From contig DATKFG010000065.1 in assembly GCA_035511515.1 (NCBI GenBank), positions 1-18,599 on the forward strand: a stretch of DNA of 18,599 bases, given 5' to 3'. The notes under the pieces were generated by a model. The model was not told the origin of the DNA, made no database searches, and saw only the letters and a program-made list of their open reading frames with translations. This stretch comes from VBCK01 sp035511515 (lineage in GTDB: Bacteria > Pseudomonadota > Gammaproteobacteria > Burkholderiales > Burkholderiaceae_F). Position numbers and translations under genes: made by a program. Shown here piece by piece: positions 1 through 8,019 of the stretch (position 1 is the stretch's first letter; the number at the start of each line of letters is the position of its first letter).

Positions 1-750
1 TGCTACGGCCCGCTCGCCGACGCCTCGACGCTGAAGCGCGAGGTGGTCGAGGGCCTGGACATCCTGATCGTGCGTGAATTGACGGGCGACATCTATTTCG
101 GGCAGCCCCGCGGCATCCGCGTGCTGCCGGGTGGCCAGCGCGAGGGGTTCGACACGATGCGCTACTCCGAAAGCGAGATCCGCCGCATCGCGCACGTGGC
201 GTTCGGGGCGGCCCGCCGCCGCTCATCGCGCCTGTGCTCGGTCGACAAGGCGAACGTGCTGGAGACGACCCAGCTGTGGCGCGACGTCGTCACCGAGGTG
301 GGCCGGGACTATCCGGACGTGCAGCTCACTCACATGTACGTCGACAACGCGGCCATGCAGCTGGTGCGCGCGCCACGCCAGTTCGACGTGATGCTGACCG
401 GCAACATGTTTGGCGATATCCTGTCCGACGAGGCCTCGATGCTGACCGGCTCGATCGGCTTGCTGCCTTCGGCCTCGCTGGATCAGGCCGGCAAGGGGCT
501 GTATGAGCCGATCCACGGATCGGCGCCCGACATCGCGGGCAAGGGCATCGCCAACCCGCTCGCCACGATCCTGTCGGCGGCGATGATGCTGCGATACAGC
601 TTCGAGAACGAGGCGGCCGCGGCGCGGATCGAACGGGCGGTCCAGCGCGCGTTGAAGACGGGCGCCCGCACCGCTGACCTGGCGGGCGCGGCGGGGGCCG
701 CGCTCGGCACGCGCGCGATGGGCGACCTGGTGATTCGGGAGCTCGGGTGA
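1..750 (+). CDS. leuB: 3-isopropylmalate dehydrogenase, 5'-truncated by window edge
   Basis: LeuB oxidises and decarboxylates 3-isopropylmalate with NAD+ in leucine synthesis, in the cytoplasm. The frame is open from base 1, so the first roughly 105 residues of a protein of about 355 lie outside the window; 249 residues are visible. A GTG at 43 is internal, because the upstream codons read CYGPLADASTLKREVVEG, typical LeuB sequence. Visible family motifs are RELTGDIYFG (active-site Tyr), SVDKANVLE (active-site Lys), HMYVDNAAMQL and GNMFGDILSDEAS (the metal-binding Asp residues), and the NAD-binding stretch YEPIHGSAPDIAGKGIANP. The last of these marks it as an isopropylmalate rather than an isocitrate enzyme. 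It lies upstream of asd as in Burkholderiales, where leuC and leuD usually precede it. No frameshift is seen. Confidence 0.96.
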   Translation, partial: CYGPLADASTLKREVVEGLDILIVRELTGDIYFGQPRGIRVLPGGQREGFDTMRYSESEIRRIAHVAFGAARRRSSRLCSVDKANVLETTQLWRDVVTEVGRDYPDVQLTHMYVDNAAMQLVRAPRQFDVMLTGNMFGDILSDEASMLTGSIGLLPSASLDQAGKGLYEPIHGSAPDIAGKGIANPLATILSAAMMLRYSFENEAAAARIERAVQRALKTGARTADLAGAAGAALGTRAMGDLVIRELG

Positions 751-766
751 AGACCCTCACCCCCGG

Positions 767-794
767 CCCCTCTCCCACTGGCGTGGGAGAGGGG
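767..794. repeat. Perfect 12-bp hairpin between leuB and asd
   Basis: A 12-base arm (CCCCTCTCCCAC, 767–778) and its exact complement (783–794) flank a TGGC loop. The preceding ACCCTCACCCCCGG adds to the resemblance to short dispersed palindromes of the CCCTCTCCC/GGGAGAGGG type common between genes of GC-rich proteobacteria. No T-run follows, so a classical intrinsic terminator is unlikely. It could limit read-through from leuB into asd or stabilise the leuB 3' end. The structure is directly visible; membership of a repeat family is inference. Confidence 0.75.
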
Positions 795-820
795 AGATTC
801 GTGAAAGGGATTCGCTCGGA

Positions 821-1948
821 ATGAAGGTCGGTTTTGTCGGATGGCGGGGAATGGTCGGCTCGGTTCTGATGGAGCGGATGACGAGCGAGCGCGATTTCGA
901 CCTTTTCAAGTCGCGCTTCTTCAGCACCTCCAGCCGCGGGGCCGCGGCCCCCGCCGTGACCGGCGGCGAGGCCCGGCTGCACGACGCGCACGACCTGGCG
1001 GCGCTGGGCGACTGCGATGCGATCCTGACCTGCCAGGGTGGCGATTACACCTCGGCAATCCATCCAAAGCTGCGCGCCACGGGATGGAACGGATACTGGA
1101 TCGATGCGGCCTCGTCGCTGCGGATGAACGACGACGCGATCATCGTGTTGGACCCGGTGAACCTGGATGTGATCCGGGACGGTCTGCGGCGCGGTGTGCG
1201 CGACTACATCGGCGGCAACTGCACCGTCAGCCTGATGCTGCTGGCGATCGACGGGCTCCTGAAGGCGGGTCTGGTCGAATGGGTCAGCGCGATGACCTAT
1301 CAGGCCGCTTCCGGAGCCGGGGCCCAGCACATGCGCGAGCTGCTGCAGCAGATGGGGTTCGTGTTCGACGCGGTGCGCGACCGGCTGGCCGATCCGCACT
1401 CGGCGATCCTGGAGATCGATCGCTCGGTCAGCCAGGCGCTTCGCTCCGACCAGCTGCCCCACGAGCAGTTGGGAACCGCGCTGGCGGGCAACGTGATCGC
1501 CTGGATCGACCGGGACCTGGGCCAGGGCGTCAGCCGCGAGGAGTGGAAGGCCGGCGCCGAGACCAACAAGATCCTGGGCCGCGCCCCGATGGGCCAACCG
1601 GGCTCCCTGATCGTCGAAGGCATCTGCGTCCGCGTGGGTTCGATGCGCTGCCACAGCCAGGCCTTGACGATCAAGTTGTCTCGGGACTTGCCGCTGGCCG
1701 AACTTGAAGCGTTGATCGCCGGGGCCAACCCCTGGGTCGAGCTGGTGCCCAACCGGCGCGACGACACCATCGGCTCGCTCTGCCCGGCCTCCGTCAGCGG
1801 GCGCTTGCGGATTCCGATCGGCCGGGTCCGGAAGCTGGCGATGGGAGGGCAGTACCTGTCGGCCTTCACGGTGGGCGACCAACTGCTGTGGGGCGCGGCC
1901 GAGCCGCTGCGACGTATGCTACGGATTGCGCTTGAACGGCTGGATTGA
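821..1948 (+). CDS. asd: Aspartate-semialdehyde dehydrogenase
   Basis: Asd reduces beta-aspartyl phosphate to aspartate semialdehyde with NADPH, the branch point to lysine/diaminopimelate, methionine and threonine. The 375-residue protein matches the E. coli-type enzyme closely along its length: N-terminal NADP site VGFVGWRGMVGS, catalytic Cys134 in GGNCTVSLML, Gln161 in TYQAASG, the substrate-binding stretch around AETNKIL, catalytic His278 in RCHSQALTIKL and the C-terminal FTVGDQLLWGAAEPLRRML. The ATG at 821 gives the expected N-terminus, with AAGGGA at 804–809 as a rather distant ribosome site. It follows leuB after 70 nt holding a strong hairpin, so it may be only partly co-transcribed with leuB. 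It supplies aspartate semialdehyde to the methionine branch that uses metZ downstream. Confidence 0.98.
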   Translation: MKVGFVGWRGMVGSVLMERMTSERDFDLFKSRFFSTSSRGAAAPAVTGGEARLHDAHDLAALGDCDAILTCQGGDYTSAIHPKLRATGWNGYWIDAASSLRMNDDAIIVLDPVNLDVIRDGLRRGVRDYIGGNCTVSLMLLAIDGLLKAGLVEWVSAMTYQAASGAGAQHMRELLQQMGFVFDAVRDRLADPHSAILEIDRSVSQALRSDQLPHEQLGTALAGNVIAWIDRDLGQGVSREEWKAGAETNKILGRAPMGQPGSLIVEGICVRVGSMRCHSQALTIKLSRDLPLAELEALIAGANPWVELVPNRRDDTIGSLCPASVSGRLRIPIGRVRKLAMGGQYLSAFTVGDQLLWGAAEPLRRMLRIALERLD

Positions 1949-2097
1949 CCGGCGGAGGCCGGCCACATCAGCCAAATGGGTGACCTGGACAGTTTCATAC
2001 TTCCGAACCACATGTTGCGGGTAGTTCTAAACTTGCGCGCGTAAGTGTCTGATGTTATTTTCGAAAACCCTGTATTTCCGATGTTGAGGGGGCACCC
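1949..2097 (+). other. 149-nt asd–fimV spacer, AT-richer than its surroundings
   Basis: The spacer begins with a weak 5-bp hairpin (CCGGC/GCCGG, 1949–1962) without a T-run. It then becomes clearly richer in A and T than the flanking genes, especially from about 1990 to 2085, as expected of a promoter region. No RNA gene or small coding frame is recognisable in it. Confidence 0.6.
2033..2061 (+). promoter_or_regulatory. Possible sigma-70 promoter for fimV
   Basis: TTGCGC (2033–2038, 3 of 6 to the -35 consensus) and TATTTT (2056–2061, 4 of 6 to the -10) are 17 bp apart in the AT-rich spacer upstream of fimV. This would give a leader of about 30 nt. Another pair, TTCCGA (2001–2006) and TTCTAA (2025–2030), is also possible. 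Both are weak matches, judged mainly by position and base composition. Confidence 0.35.
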
Positions 2098-5000
2098 GTG
2101 CCGTCGGACAAATTTAGAACCGTGCATCATCGGCTAGCACGCGCCGGCGTTGTCATCGCCATTGATCTGGGACTTGCGCTCGCAGTCGTCGGCGCGCAGG
2201 CCGCCGGACTGGGTCGACTGAACGTGCAATCGGCGCTCGGCCAGCCGCTGCGTGCCGATGTCGAGGTGCCCTCGGTCGGGCAGGACGAAGCGGCCACGCT
2301 GCAGGTGCGGCTTGCGCCTCAGACGGCGTTCCGCCAGGCCAACCTGGAGTTCAATCCAGCGTTGACCCAGTTGCGCTTCGACCTGGAGTCGCGCAGCGAC
2401 GGCAGCTACGTCGTGCACGTCACCTCGGCGCAACCGGTCAACGAGCCGTTCCTGGACCTGCTGCTGGAGCTGAGCTGGTCGACGGGCCGGGTCCTGCGCG
2501 AGTACACGGTACTGCTGGATCCGCCGGCGCTGAAGACGGCGCCCGAAGTCGTATCGCCCGTTGTGGCGCAGACCCAACCGGTGGCGCCACCGCCTGCGAC
2601 CCCGGCCATAGCGCCGACCGAAGCCGCCGCGGCTCCGCCGGCGCCCCCAGCCGTCGCCGCCGCACCGCAGGCCCAGGTCGCGCCGCCCCCGGCGCCGGAA
2701 CCGGCGGCGCCGCCGCCGGCCGCCGCCGCAACCGAGCCGGCTCCGGCAGCGGCGCCGAAGGCCGTCCCGCGGCGCGGGCGCGCCAAACCGGCGCCCGCCG
2801 AGGCCCCGCCGGCAGAGGCAGCCGCGACCAATTACAAGGTCAAGCCCGGCGATACGCTGGGGCGGATCGCACTGGCGAACAAGTCGGCGAGCGTTTCGCT
2901 CGATCAGATGCTGGTGGCGCTGCTGAAGGCCAATCCGAACGCCTTCATCCAGAACAACATGAACCTGGTGCTGGCCGGCGCCACGCTGACGATTCCGCCG
3001 GACAACCAGGCACGCGTGGTCGATCCGGGTGACGCACACCGCGAAGTGGTCGCGCAGAGCGCCGACTTTGCCGCCTATCGGAGCCGGCTGGCGCAGGTTG
3101 CTGCGGCGGCGCCAGCGCCGCCTGCGGCCGCTCCCAAGGCCGCGGTCCAGGGCAAGGTGACCACCAAGGTTGAGGAAAAGGGTGCCCCTCCGAAGACCGG
3201 AGACCAGTTGAAGATCGCCAAGGCCGAGGCGGCCGCCACCGCGGCCACGCAAGCGGCCGATGAGGCGCAGATGCGCCAGCGGATGCTGAAAGAAGAGCAG
3301 ACACGTGCCGAGGCGCTGAAGAAGACCAACGAGAAGCTGGCCAAGGAGCTCGAAGTGGTCAGCCGGGCCGCCGCGCTGGCCCAGGAGCAGGCCAAGGCGA
3401 AGGCCGACGCTGCCCAGTTGAAGGCCGAAGCGGCCGCGGCCAAGGCCAAAGCCGAGGCGGATGCCGCCAAGGCCAAGGCCGATGCAACGGCGGCCAAGGC
3501 GAGAGCCGAGGCCGATGCGGCTGCCGCCAAGGCCAAGGCCGAAGCGGACGCCGCGCGGGCGAAAGTCGAGGCGGCCGCGGCCGCCTCGGCGGCCAAGGCC
3601 CGGGTCATCGAGGCCGAGCAAGCCGCGCGGGCCAAGGCGGAGGCCGACAGACTGGCTGCTGCGGCCAAGAAAGCCGCCCCTGCGGTCGAACCGGCGCCGG
3701 TTGCGGCGCCCGCGCCGGCCACTGTGGCCAAGGCCGAGGCTCCCAAAGCCGAGGCGCCCAAGGCGCCTGCGCCCGCCAGTGGCGGCGGGGAAAGCATGCT
3801 GGATCAGTTGACCTCGGCGCCGGTGCTGGGCACGCTGGGTTTGGTGCTGGTGTCGGCTCTGTTCGGCATCAACTTCTATCGGAAGAAGAAGGTTGAGCGG
3901 TCCGACCAGTTCAAATCCACGGTGGACGGCATGCGCGCCAACTCGTTGTTCGGCGCCACCGGAGGCCAGAGCGTCGACACGGGTGCGACCAGCACCTTCA
4001 ATTCGAGCTTCATACCGGCAGCCTCGCAACTCGATTCGAACGAAGTCGATCCAGTGGCCGAGGCCGACGTGTACATCGCGTACGGACGCGAGGAGCAGGC
4101 CGAGGAGATACTCAAAGAGGCGTTGCGGCTTCAACCCGATCGGGTCGGAGTCCGCGTCAAGCTGCTGGAAATCTATTCACGCCGCGGCGACAAGGCGGCC
4201 TTCACCACGCTGGCGCAGGATCTGCACGACCGCTCGGGCGGAGCCGGCGAGGAGTGGGAGCGCGCGGCCAAGCTGGGCCGCTCGCTGGATCCGACCAATC
4301 CGCTGTACAGCGGCGGGGCGTCGGCCGGCGCCGATCCGGGCCACGGCCCGAGCACCGATCTGCGCGTTGCGGTGCCCGGGTCCGATTCGTACTCGACCGT
4401 CGGATCGGCGCTGCCGCCCCAGGTGGATAGCACCTCGACTCAGCCGTTGGTGACCGACACGCAGGGACGGGCGACCAGCCAGCCGGCCGCTGCAAGCGTG
4501 CTCGGAATGGCGCCCGGCACGCGCCAGGGTGCCGATTCCAAGATGGGAGACACGAAGCTGCCGGTGGACTCTCAAGTCAGTCCGCCCACGCGTGGTGCGA
4601 CACCGGGTCTGGCGTCCGAGGCGCTCAGGCCGTCAGCCAGCGCGTCAAGCAATACTCCGACGCTGCCGATGGATGCGCCCGCCAAGCCGCTCAGCGGCAT
4701 CGACTTTGGGGCGCTGGATTTCGACCTTGGCCCGACCAAGACCGGCGCCGACGGTGCTGTAACGCTTTTGATGCCTGTGCCCGAAGAGCACGAGGCGTCG
4801 CCACAAAAGAGCGTTCCCGCGCACGAAGCTCCGACCGTGCCATCGATGGACCTGATGTTCGAGCCCACGTCCCCGAGTGCCCGTCGCGCCGGGCCGGCGA
4901 CCGCCACTGGATCGGTTCCGATGCCCGAGATCGACCTGAACCTGCCGACGCTGAGCCCGTCCACGCGCCCGACGACGCCTTCGTCGCTGGAAGAGGCGCT

Positions 5001-5325
5001 TTCGAGACCCACGCTGCTGGGCGCAGTGGGCGCGTTGCCGGATGAGCACGCTTCGCGCCTGACCTCCAATACGGACCAGGCGACCGTGCCCTTGATCGAC
5101 TTCGACCTGTCGGGAACGGAGAGCACACTTTCGGGGCGGCGGACCGAGACGCAGGCGGGCACTCCGCTGGCCTCGCAGATGGCCACCAAGCTGGATCTGG
5201 CGCGCGGCTACATCGATCTGGGTGTGAAGGACGGTGCGCGCGAGTTGCTCGAAGAGGTGATGCGGGACGGCACGCGCGAGCAGCGCCAGCAGGCGGTCGA
5301 ACTGATCAAGATGGTCGAGGCCTAG
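2098..5325 (+). CDS. fimV: FimV-type polar/pilus assembly protein
   Basis: FimV proteins sit in the inner membrane, bind peptidoglycan with LysM and organise type IV pili and polar complexes. The 1075 residues show, in order: a signal peptide (1–36, cleavage near AQAA); the FimV N-terminal domain starting LGRLNVQSALGQPL (about 37–145); a Pro/Ala linker; LysM (about 244–301, YKVKPGDTLGRIA); an Ala/Lys/Glu coiled coil resembling TolA (about 372–525); one membrane helix (about 574–597) followed by RKKK; a TPR-like segment (about 651–711, EQAEEILKEALRLQPDRV); a long disordered tail; and the FimV C-terminal domain (1024–1075, MATKLDLARGYIDLG). The GTG start has GAGGGG at 2086–2091. Its place between asd and truA is the betaproteobacterial one. 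No pilus genes are nearby, so the exact role here is inferred from the family. Confidence 0.93.
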   Translation: MPSDKFRTVHHRLARAGVVIAIDLGLALAVVGAQAAGLGRLNVQSALGQPLRADVEVPSVGQDEAATLQVRLAPQTAFRQANLEFNPALTQLRFDLESRSDGSYVVHVTSAQPVNEPFLDLLLELSWSTGRVLREYTVLLDPPALKTAPEVVSPVVAQTQPVAPPPATPAIAPTEAAAAPPAPPAVAAAPQAQVAPPPAPEPAAPPPAAAATEPAPAAAPKAVPRRGRAKPAPAEAPPAEAAATNYKVKPGDTLGRIALANKSASVSLDQMLVALLKANPNAFIQNNMNLVLAGATLTIPPDNQARVVDPGDAHREVVAQSADFAAYRSRLAQVAAAAPAPPAAAPKAAVQGKVTTKVEEKGAPPKTGDQLKIAKAEAAATAATQAADEAQMRQRMLKEEQTRAEALKKTNEKLAKELEVVSRAAALAQEQAKAKADAAQLKAEAAAAKAKAEADAAKAKADATAAKARAEADAAAAKAKAEADAARAKVEAAAAASAAKARVIEAEQAARAKAEADRLAAAAKKAAPAVEPAPVAAPAPATVAKAEAPKAEAPKAPAPASGGGESMLDQLTSAPVLGTLGLVLVSALFGINFYRKKKVERSDQFKSTVDGMRANSLFGATGGQSVDTGATSTFNSSFIPAASQLDSNEVDPVAEADVYIAYGREEQAEEILKEALRLQPDRVGVRVKLLEIYSRRGDKAAFTTLAQDLHDRSGGAGEEWERAAKLGRSLDPTNPLYSGGASAGADPGHGPSTDLRVAVPGSDSYSTVGSALPPQVDSTSTQPLVTDTQGRATSQPAAASVLGMAPGTRQGADSKMGDTKLPVDSQVSPPTRGATPGLASEALRPSASASSNTPTLPMDAPAKPLSGIDFGALDFDLGPTKTGADGAVTLLMPVPEEHEASPQKSVPAHEAPTVPSMDLMFEPTSPSARRAGPATATGSVPMPEIDLNLPTLSPSTRPTTPSSLEEALSRPTLLGAVGALPDEHASRLTSNTDQATVPLIDFDLSGTESTLSGRRTETQAGTPLASQMATKLDLARGYIDLGVKDGARELLEEVMRDGTREQRQQAVELIKMVEA
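3211..3670 (+). repeat. Degenerate Ala/Lys/Glu coiled-coil coding repeat inside fimV
   Basis: This stretch encodes an imperfect periodic pattern of the type KAEADAAKAKA, densest at 3400–3600, with repeated GCCAAGGCC units at DNA level. It predicts a long charged helix or coiled coil in the periplasmic part of FimV, probably spanning distance between LysM and the membrane. Such sequence is prone to slippage and in-frame length variation between strains. Confidence 0.8.
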
Positions 5326-5334
5326 CCGCGGGCG

Positions 5335-6150
5335 GTGCGCGTCGCCCTGGGGCTGGAGTACGACGGCACCGGGTTCGCCGGCTGGCAGACCCAGAAGGAC
5401 CGCTCCGGCGTCCAGGACGCGGTTGAAGCGGCGCTGCACTCGTTCATCGGCCAGCCGGTGCCGATCGTAGCCGCCGGCCGTACCGACGCCGGGGTGCATG
5501 CAACCGGCCAGGTGGTGCATCTGGACAGCCCGGTGCGGCGCGAGCAGGGCGCATGGGTGCGCGGGATCAACCGGTTTTTGCCGCGCACGATTGCGATCCG
5601 CTGGGCCCGCGAGGCGCCCGATCAGTTTCACGCCCGCTTCAGTGCCATCGGCCGCACCTACGAGTACTGGATCCTGAACGACCCGGTCCGCTCGGCGCTG
5701 CACGACCACCGCACTGGCTGGGTTTTCCGGCCGCTGGACGTGGGCGCGATGCAAACAGCCGCCCACGCGCTGGTGGGCACGCACGATTTTTCCGCTTTTC
5801 GTTCGGCCGAGTGCCAGGCGGCCTCGCCGGTGCGCGAGTTGCGCCGATTCGAGGTCGAGCGCCTGGGACACCTGGTGCGCGTGCAGGTGGCGGCCAATGC
5901 CTTCCTGCACCACATGGTGCGCAACCTGGTCGGAACGCTCGTGTACATCGGCGTGGGGCGTCGTCCGCCGCAGTGGGCCGGCGAAGTGCTGGCCACGCGC
6001 GATCGCGCGGCGGCGGCGCCGACTTTCGCGGCGTGCGGGCTGTACCTGACGCAGGTCGAGTACGATCGGGCGCTCGATCTGCCGATCGGAGCCGATGTGG
6101 AGATGCCGTGCAGCCCGTGGCGCGAACCCGGATCAAGATCTGCGGACTGA
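5335..6150 (+). CDS. truA: tRNA pseudouridine(38-40) synthase
   Basis: TruA isomerises uridines 38–40 in the tRNA anticodon arm. The 271-residue protein starts at GTG 5335, nine bases after the fimV stop, and begins RVALGLEYDGTGFAGWQ, as the family does. The catalytic Asp is Asp51 in GRTDAGVHATGQV. Further family motifs are FHARFSAIGRTYEYWI, GTHDFSAFR, FLHHMVRNLVGTLVYIG and the C-terminal AACGLYLTQVEY. About 17–20 residues beyond the usual end (IGADVEMPCSPWREPGSRS) overlap the start of trpF by 43 nt in another frame. No good ribosome site precedes the GTG, so translation probably depends on ribosomes finishing fimV. truA is commonly found between fimV and trpF in Betaproteobacteria. Confidence 0.97.
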   Translation: MRVALGLEYDGTGFAGWQTQKDRSGVQDAVEAALHSFIGQPVPIVAAGRTDAGVHATGQVVHLDSPVRREQGAWVRGINRFLPRTIAIRWAREAPDQFHARFSAIGRTYEYWILNDPVRSALHDHRTGWVFRPLDVGAMQTAAHALVGTHDFSAFRSAECQAASPVRELRRFEVERLGHLVRVQVAANAFLHHMVRNLVGTLVYIGVGRRPPQWAGEVLATRDRAAAAPTFAACGLYLTQVEYDRALDLPIGADVEMPCSPWREPGSRSAD

Positions 6151-6752
6151 CGCGGCCCGAGCACGTCGCGCTGGCCGGCGAGCTGGGCGTGGATGCGGTC
6201 GGATTCGTCTGCTGCGAAAGCAGCCCGCGCTTCGTGCCGCCGGAACGCCTGGGTCTGCTCGCCGACGAACTGGCGCCGTTCGTCACGCCGGTGCTGCTGT
6301 TCGTGAATGCGGCGCGCGAGCGCATCGAGGAGGCGCTGCGGGCGGTTCCGCATGCGCTGCTGCAGTTCCATGGCGACGAGTCCCCTGCCGATTGCGCCCG
6401 CTTCGGGCGCGCCTACCTGCGCGCGGTGGCGATGGCCGAGGGAGTCGATTTGTTAGACTGGGAACGGCGGTACCCGACTGCGGCGGCGCTGCTGGCGGAT
6501 GCTCCGGGCGCCGCCTTCGGAGGAGGCGGCCGCGTGTTCGACTGGAGCAGGTTGCCGGGGGTGGAGCGCCGCAGCCGGCCGCTGATCCTGGCGGGCGGTC
6601 TGGACGCTTCCAATGTCGGTGCCGCGATCCGCGCTGCCCGGCCCCGCGGGGTCGATGTCAGCAGCGGCGTGGAGGCGGAGCGGGGGATCAAGAGCGAGGC
6701 GCTGATGCGCGAGTTCGTGGCCGCGGTCCGCGCGGCCGATGGTGTGTCCTGA
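6108..6752 (+). CDS. trpF: Phosphoribosylanthranilate isomerase
   Basis: TrpF performs the Amadori rearrangement of phosphoribosylanthranilate to CdRP in tryptophan synthesis. I chose GTG 6108 (214 residues) because GGAG at 6099–6102 lies five bases upstream; GTG 6117, giving the N-terminus MARTRIKICGL, is the alternative. The beta/alpha-barrel motifs are clear: RIKICGLTRPEHV with the general base Cys12, VGFVCCESSPRFV, LQFHGDES, the general acid Asp131 in LLADAPG, GGGGRVFDWS, LILAGGLDASNV and the phosphate-binding VDVSSGVEAERGIKS. The gene begins inside the end of truA and stops 16 nt before trpB. trpC and trpD are not in the window; in this group they normally sit in a separate trpEGDC cluster. 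Length is normal for the family. Confidence 0.96.
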   Translation: MQPVARTRIKICGLTRPEHVALAGELGVDAVGFVCCESSPRFVPPERLGLLADELAPFVTPVLLFVNAARERIEEALRAVPHALLQFHGDESPADCARFGRAYLRAVAMAEGVDLLDWERRYPTAAALLADAPGAAFGGGGRVFDWSRLPGVERRSRPLILAGGLDASNVGAAIRAARPRGVDVSSGVEAERGIKSEALMREFVAAVRAADGVS

Positions 6753-6768
6753 GTCGGAACGATCAACG

Positions 6769-8019
6769 ATGAAGCCCTACGAATTGCCGGATGCCCAGGG
6801 CCATTTTGGTCCCTATGGCGGCACGTTCGTCGCCGAAACGCTGATGTACGCGCTGGGGGAGCTGCGCCAGGCCTACCAGCAGTGCCGGTCCGATCCGCAG
6901 TTCCAGGCCGAGCTGCAAAGCGAGCTGAAGCATTACGTCGGCCGGCCCAGCCCCATTTATCACGCGCGCCGCTGGAGCCAGGAGCTGGGCGGCGCGCAGA
7001 TCTACCTGAAGCGGGAAGACCTGAACCACACCGGCGCGCACAAGATCAACAACACGGTCGGCCAGGCGCTGCTGGCGCGCCGCATGGGCAAACGGCGCGT
7101 GATCGCGGAGACCGGCGCCGGGCAGCATGGCGTCGCCACGGCGACGGTGGCGGCGCGCTACGCGATGAAGTGCGTGGTGTACATGGGATCGGAGGACATG
7201 GGGCGGCAGGCCGCCAACGTGTACCGGATGCGCCTGCTCGGCGCCGTCGTGGTGCCGGTGGAAAGCGGCTCGCGCACCCTGAAAGACGCGCTGAACGAGG
7301 CGATGCGCGACTGGGTAACCAACGTGCGCGATACGTTCTACATCATCGGCACCGTGGCGGGCCCGCACCCCTACCCGATGATGGTGCGTGATTTCAACTC
7401 GGTGGTCGGCAAGGAATGCCTGAAGCAGATGCCTGAGATCGCCGGCCGCCAGCCCGATGTCGTGATCGCCTGTGTCGGTGGCGGCAGCAACGCGATGGGG
7501 ATCTTCTACGACTACATCGGGCTGGAGCAGGTCAAGCTGGTCGGGGTCGAGGCGGCTGGCGAGGGCCTGGCGAGCGGACATCACGCCGCCAGCCTCCAGC
7601 GCGGAACGCCCGGCGTGCTGCACGGCAACCGTACGTACCTGCTGCAGGATGCGCAGGGGCAGATCCAGGCCACGCACAGCGTCAGCGCCGGCCTGGACTA
7701 CCCCGGGGTCGGCCCCGAGCACGCCTGGCTGCAGGATTGCGGCCGCGCCGAGTACGTCGGAGCCACCGATGCCGAGGCGCTGCAGGCATTTCACGACTGC
7801 TGCCGGATCGAGGGCATCATCCCGGCGCTCGAATCGAGTCACGCGCTGGCGCACGCGGCGCGGCTGGCTCCGACGCTGCCGGCCGATAAGATCCTGCTGG
7901 TCAATCTGAGCGGCCGCGGCGACAAGGACCTGCACATCGTGGCCGAGGCGGGCGGACTGGAGTTCTACTGCCGCGCCTCGTGCCGCGAAGCCAGCCTCGC
8001 CCACCTCGGAAACCGTTGA
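6769..8019 (+). CDS. trpB: Tryptophan synthase beta subunit
   Basis: TrpB is the PLP enzyme that joins indole, channelled from TrpA, to serine. The start ATG 6769 gives MKPYELPDAQGHFGPYGGTF, the family's usual N-terminus, with GGAA at 6756–6759. An in-frame ATG at 6739 lies inside trpF and lacks a ribosome site. Lys92 in HTGAHKINN binds PLP, Glu114 in AETGAGQHG is the catalytic acid/base, GGGSNAMG binds the PLP phosphate, and SGRGDKD is near the C-terminus. At 416 residues it is longer than the usual 395–400: after AEAGGLEF, where many relatives end, there is a tail YCRASCREASLAHLGNR running to the trpA start. The stop overlaps the trpA ATG by one base, suggesting coupled synthesis of the two subunits. 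Confidence 0.98.
   Translation: MKPYELPDAQGHFGPYGGTFVAETLMYALGELRQAYQQCRSDPQFQAELQSELKHYVGRPSPIYHARRWSQELGGAQIYLKREDLNHTGAHKINNTVGQALLARRMGKRRVIAETGAGQHGVATATVAARYAMKCVVYMGSEDMGRQAANVYRMRLLGAVVVPVESGSRTLKDALNEAMRDWVTNVRDTFYIIGTVAGPHPYPMMVRDFNSVVGKECLKQMPEIAGRQPDVVIACVGGGSNAMGIFYDYIGLEQVKLVGVEAAGEGLASGHHAASLQRGTPGVLHGNRTYLLQDAQGQIQATHSVSAGLDYPGVGPEHAWLQDCGRAEYVGATDAEALQAFHDCCRIEGIIPALESSHALAHAARLAPTLPADKILLVNLSGRGDKDLHIVAEAGGLEFYCRASCREASLAHLGNR

Noticed and set aside
326..1882. Long antisense open frame (518 codons) opposite leuB/asd
   Set aside because: It is a shadow of GC-rich codons on the other strand; its Arg/Pro/His-rich translation has no family motifs, while the + strand holds clear leuB and asd.
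1949..1962. CCGGC/GCCGG stem after asd as an intrinsic terminator
   Set aside because: The stem has only five pairs and no T-run follows.
3400..3600. Repetitive GCCAAGGCC units as a CRISPR or non-coding tandem array
   Set aside because: The units are in frame, vary at codon level and encode an Ala/Lys coiled coil inside fimV; there are no unique spacers.
2134..4134. Antisense open frame of 666 codons opposite fimV
   Set aside because: Its Gly/Arg-rich repetitive translation is the mirror of the Ala/Lys coiled-coil codons, with no start context or motifs.
6739..6768. Upstream ATG giving TrpB ten extra residues
   Set aside because: It lies inside trpF, has no ribosome site, and the family starts at MKPYELPD (ATG 6769).
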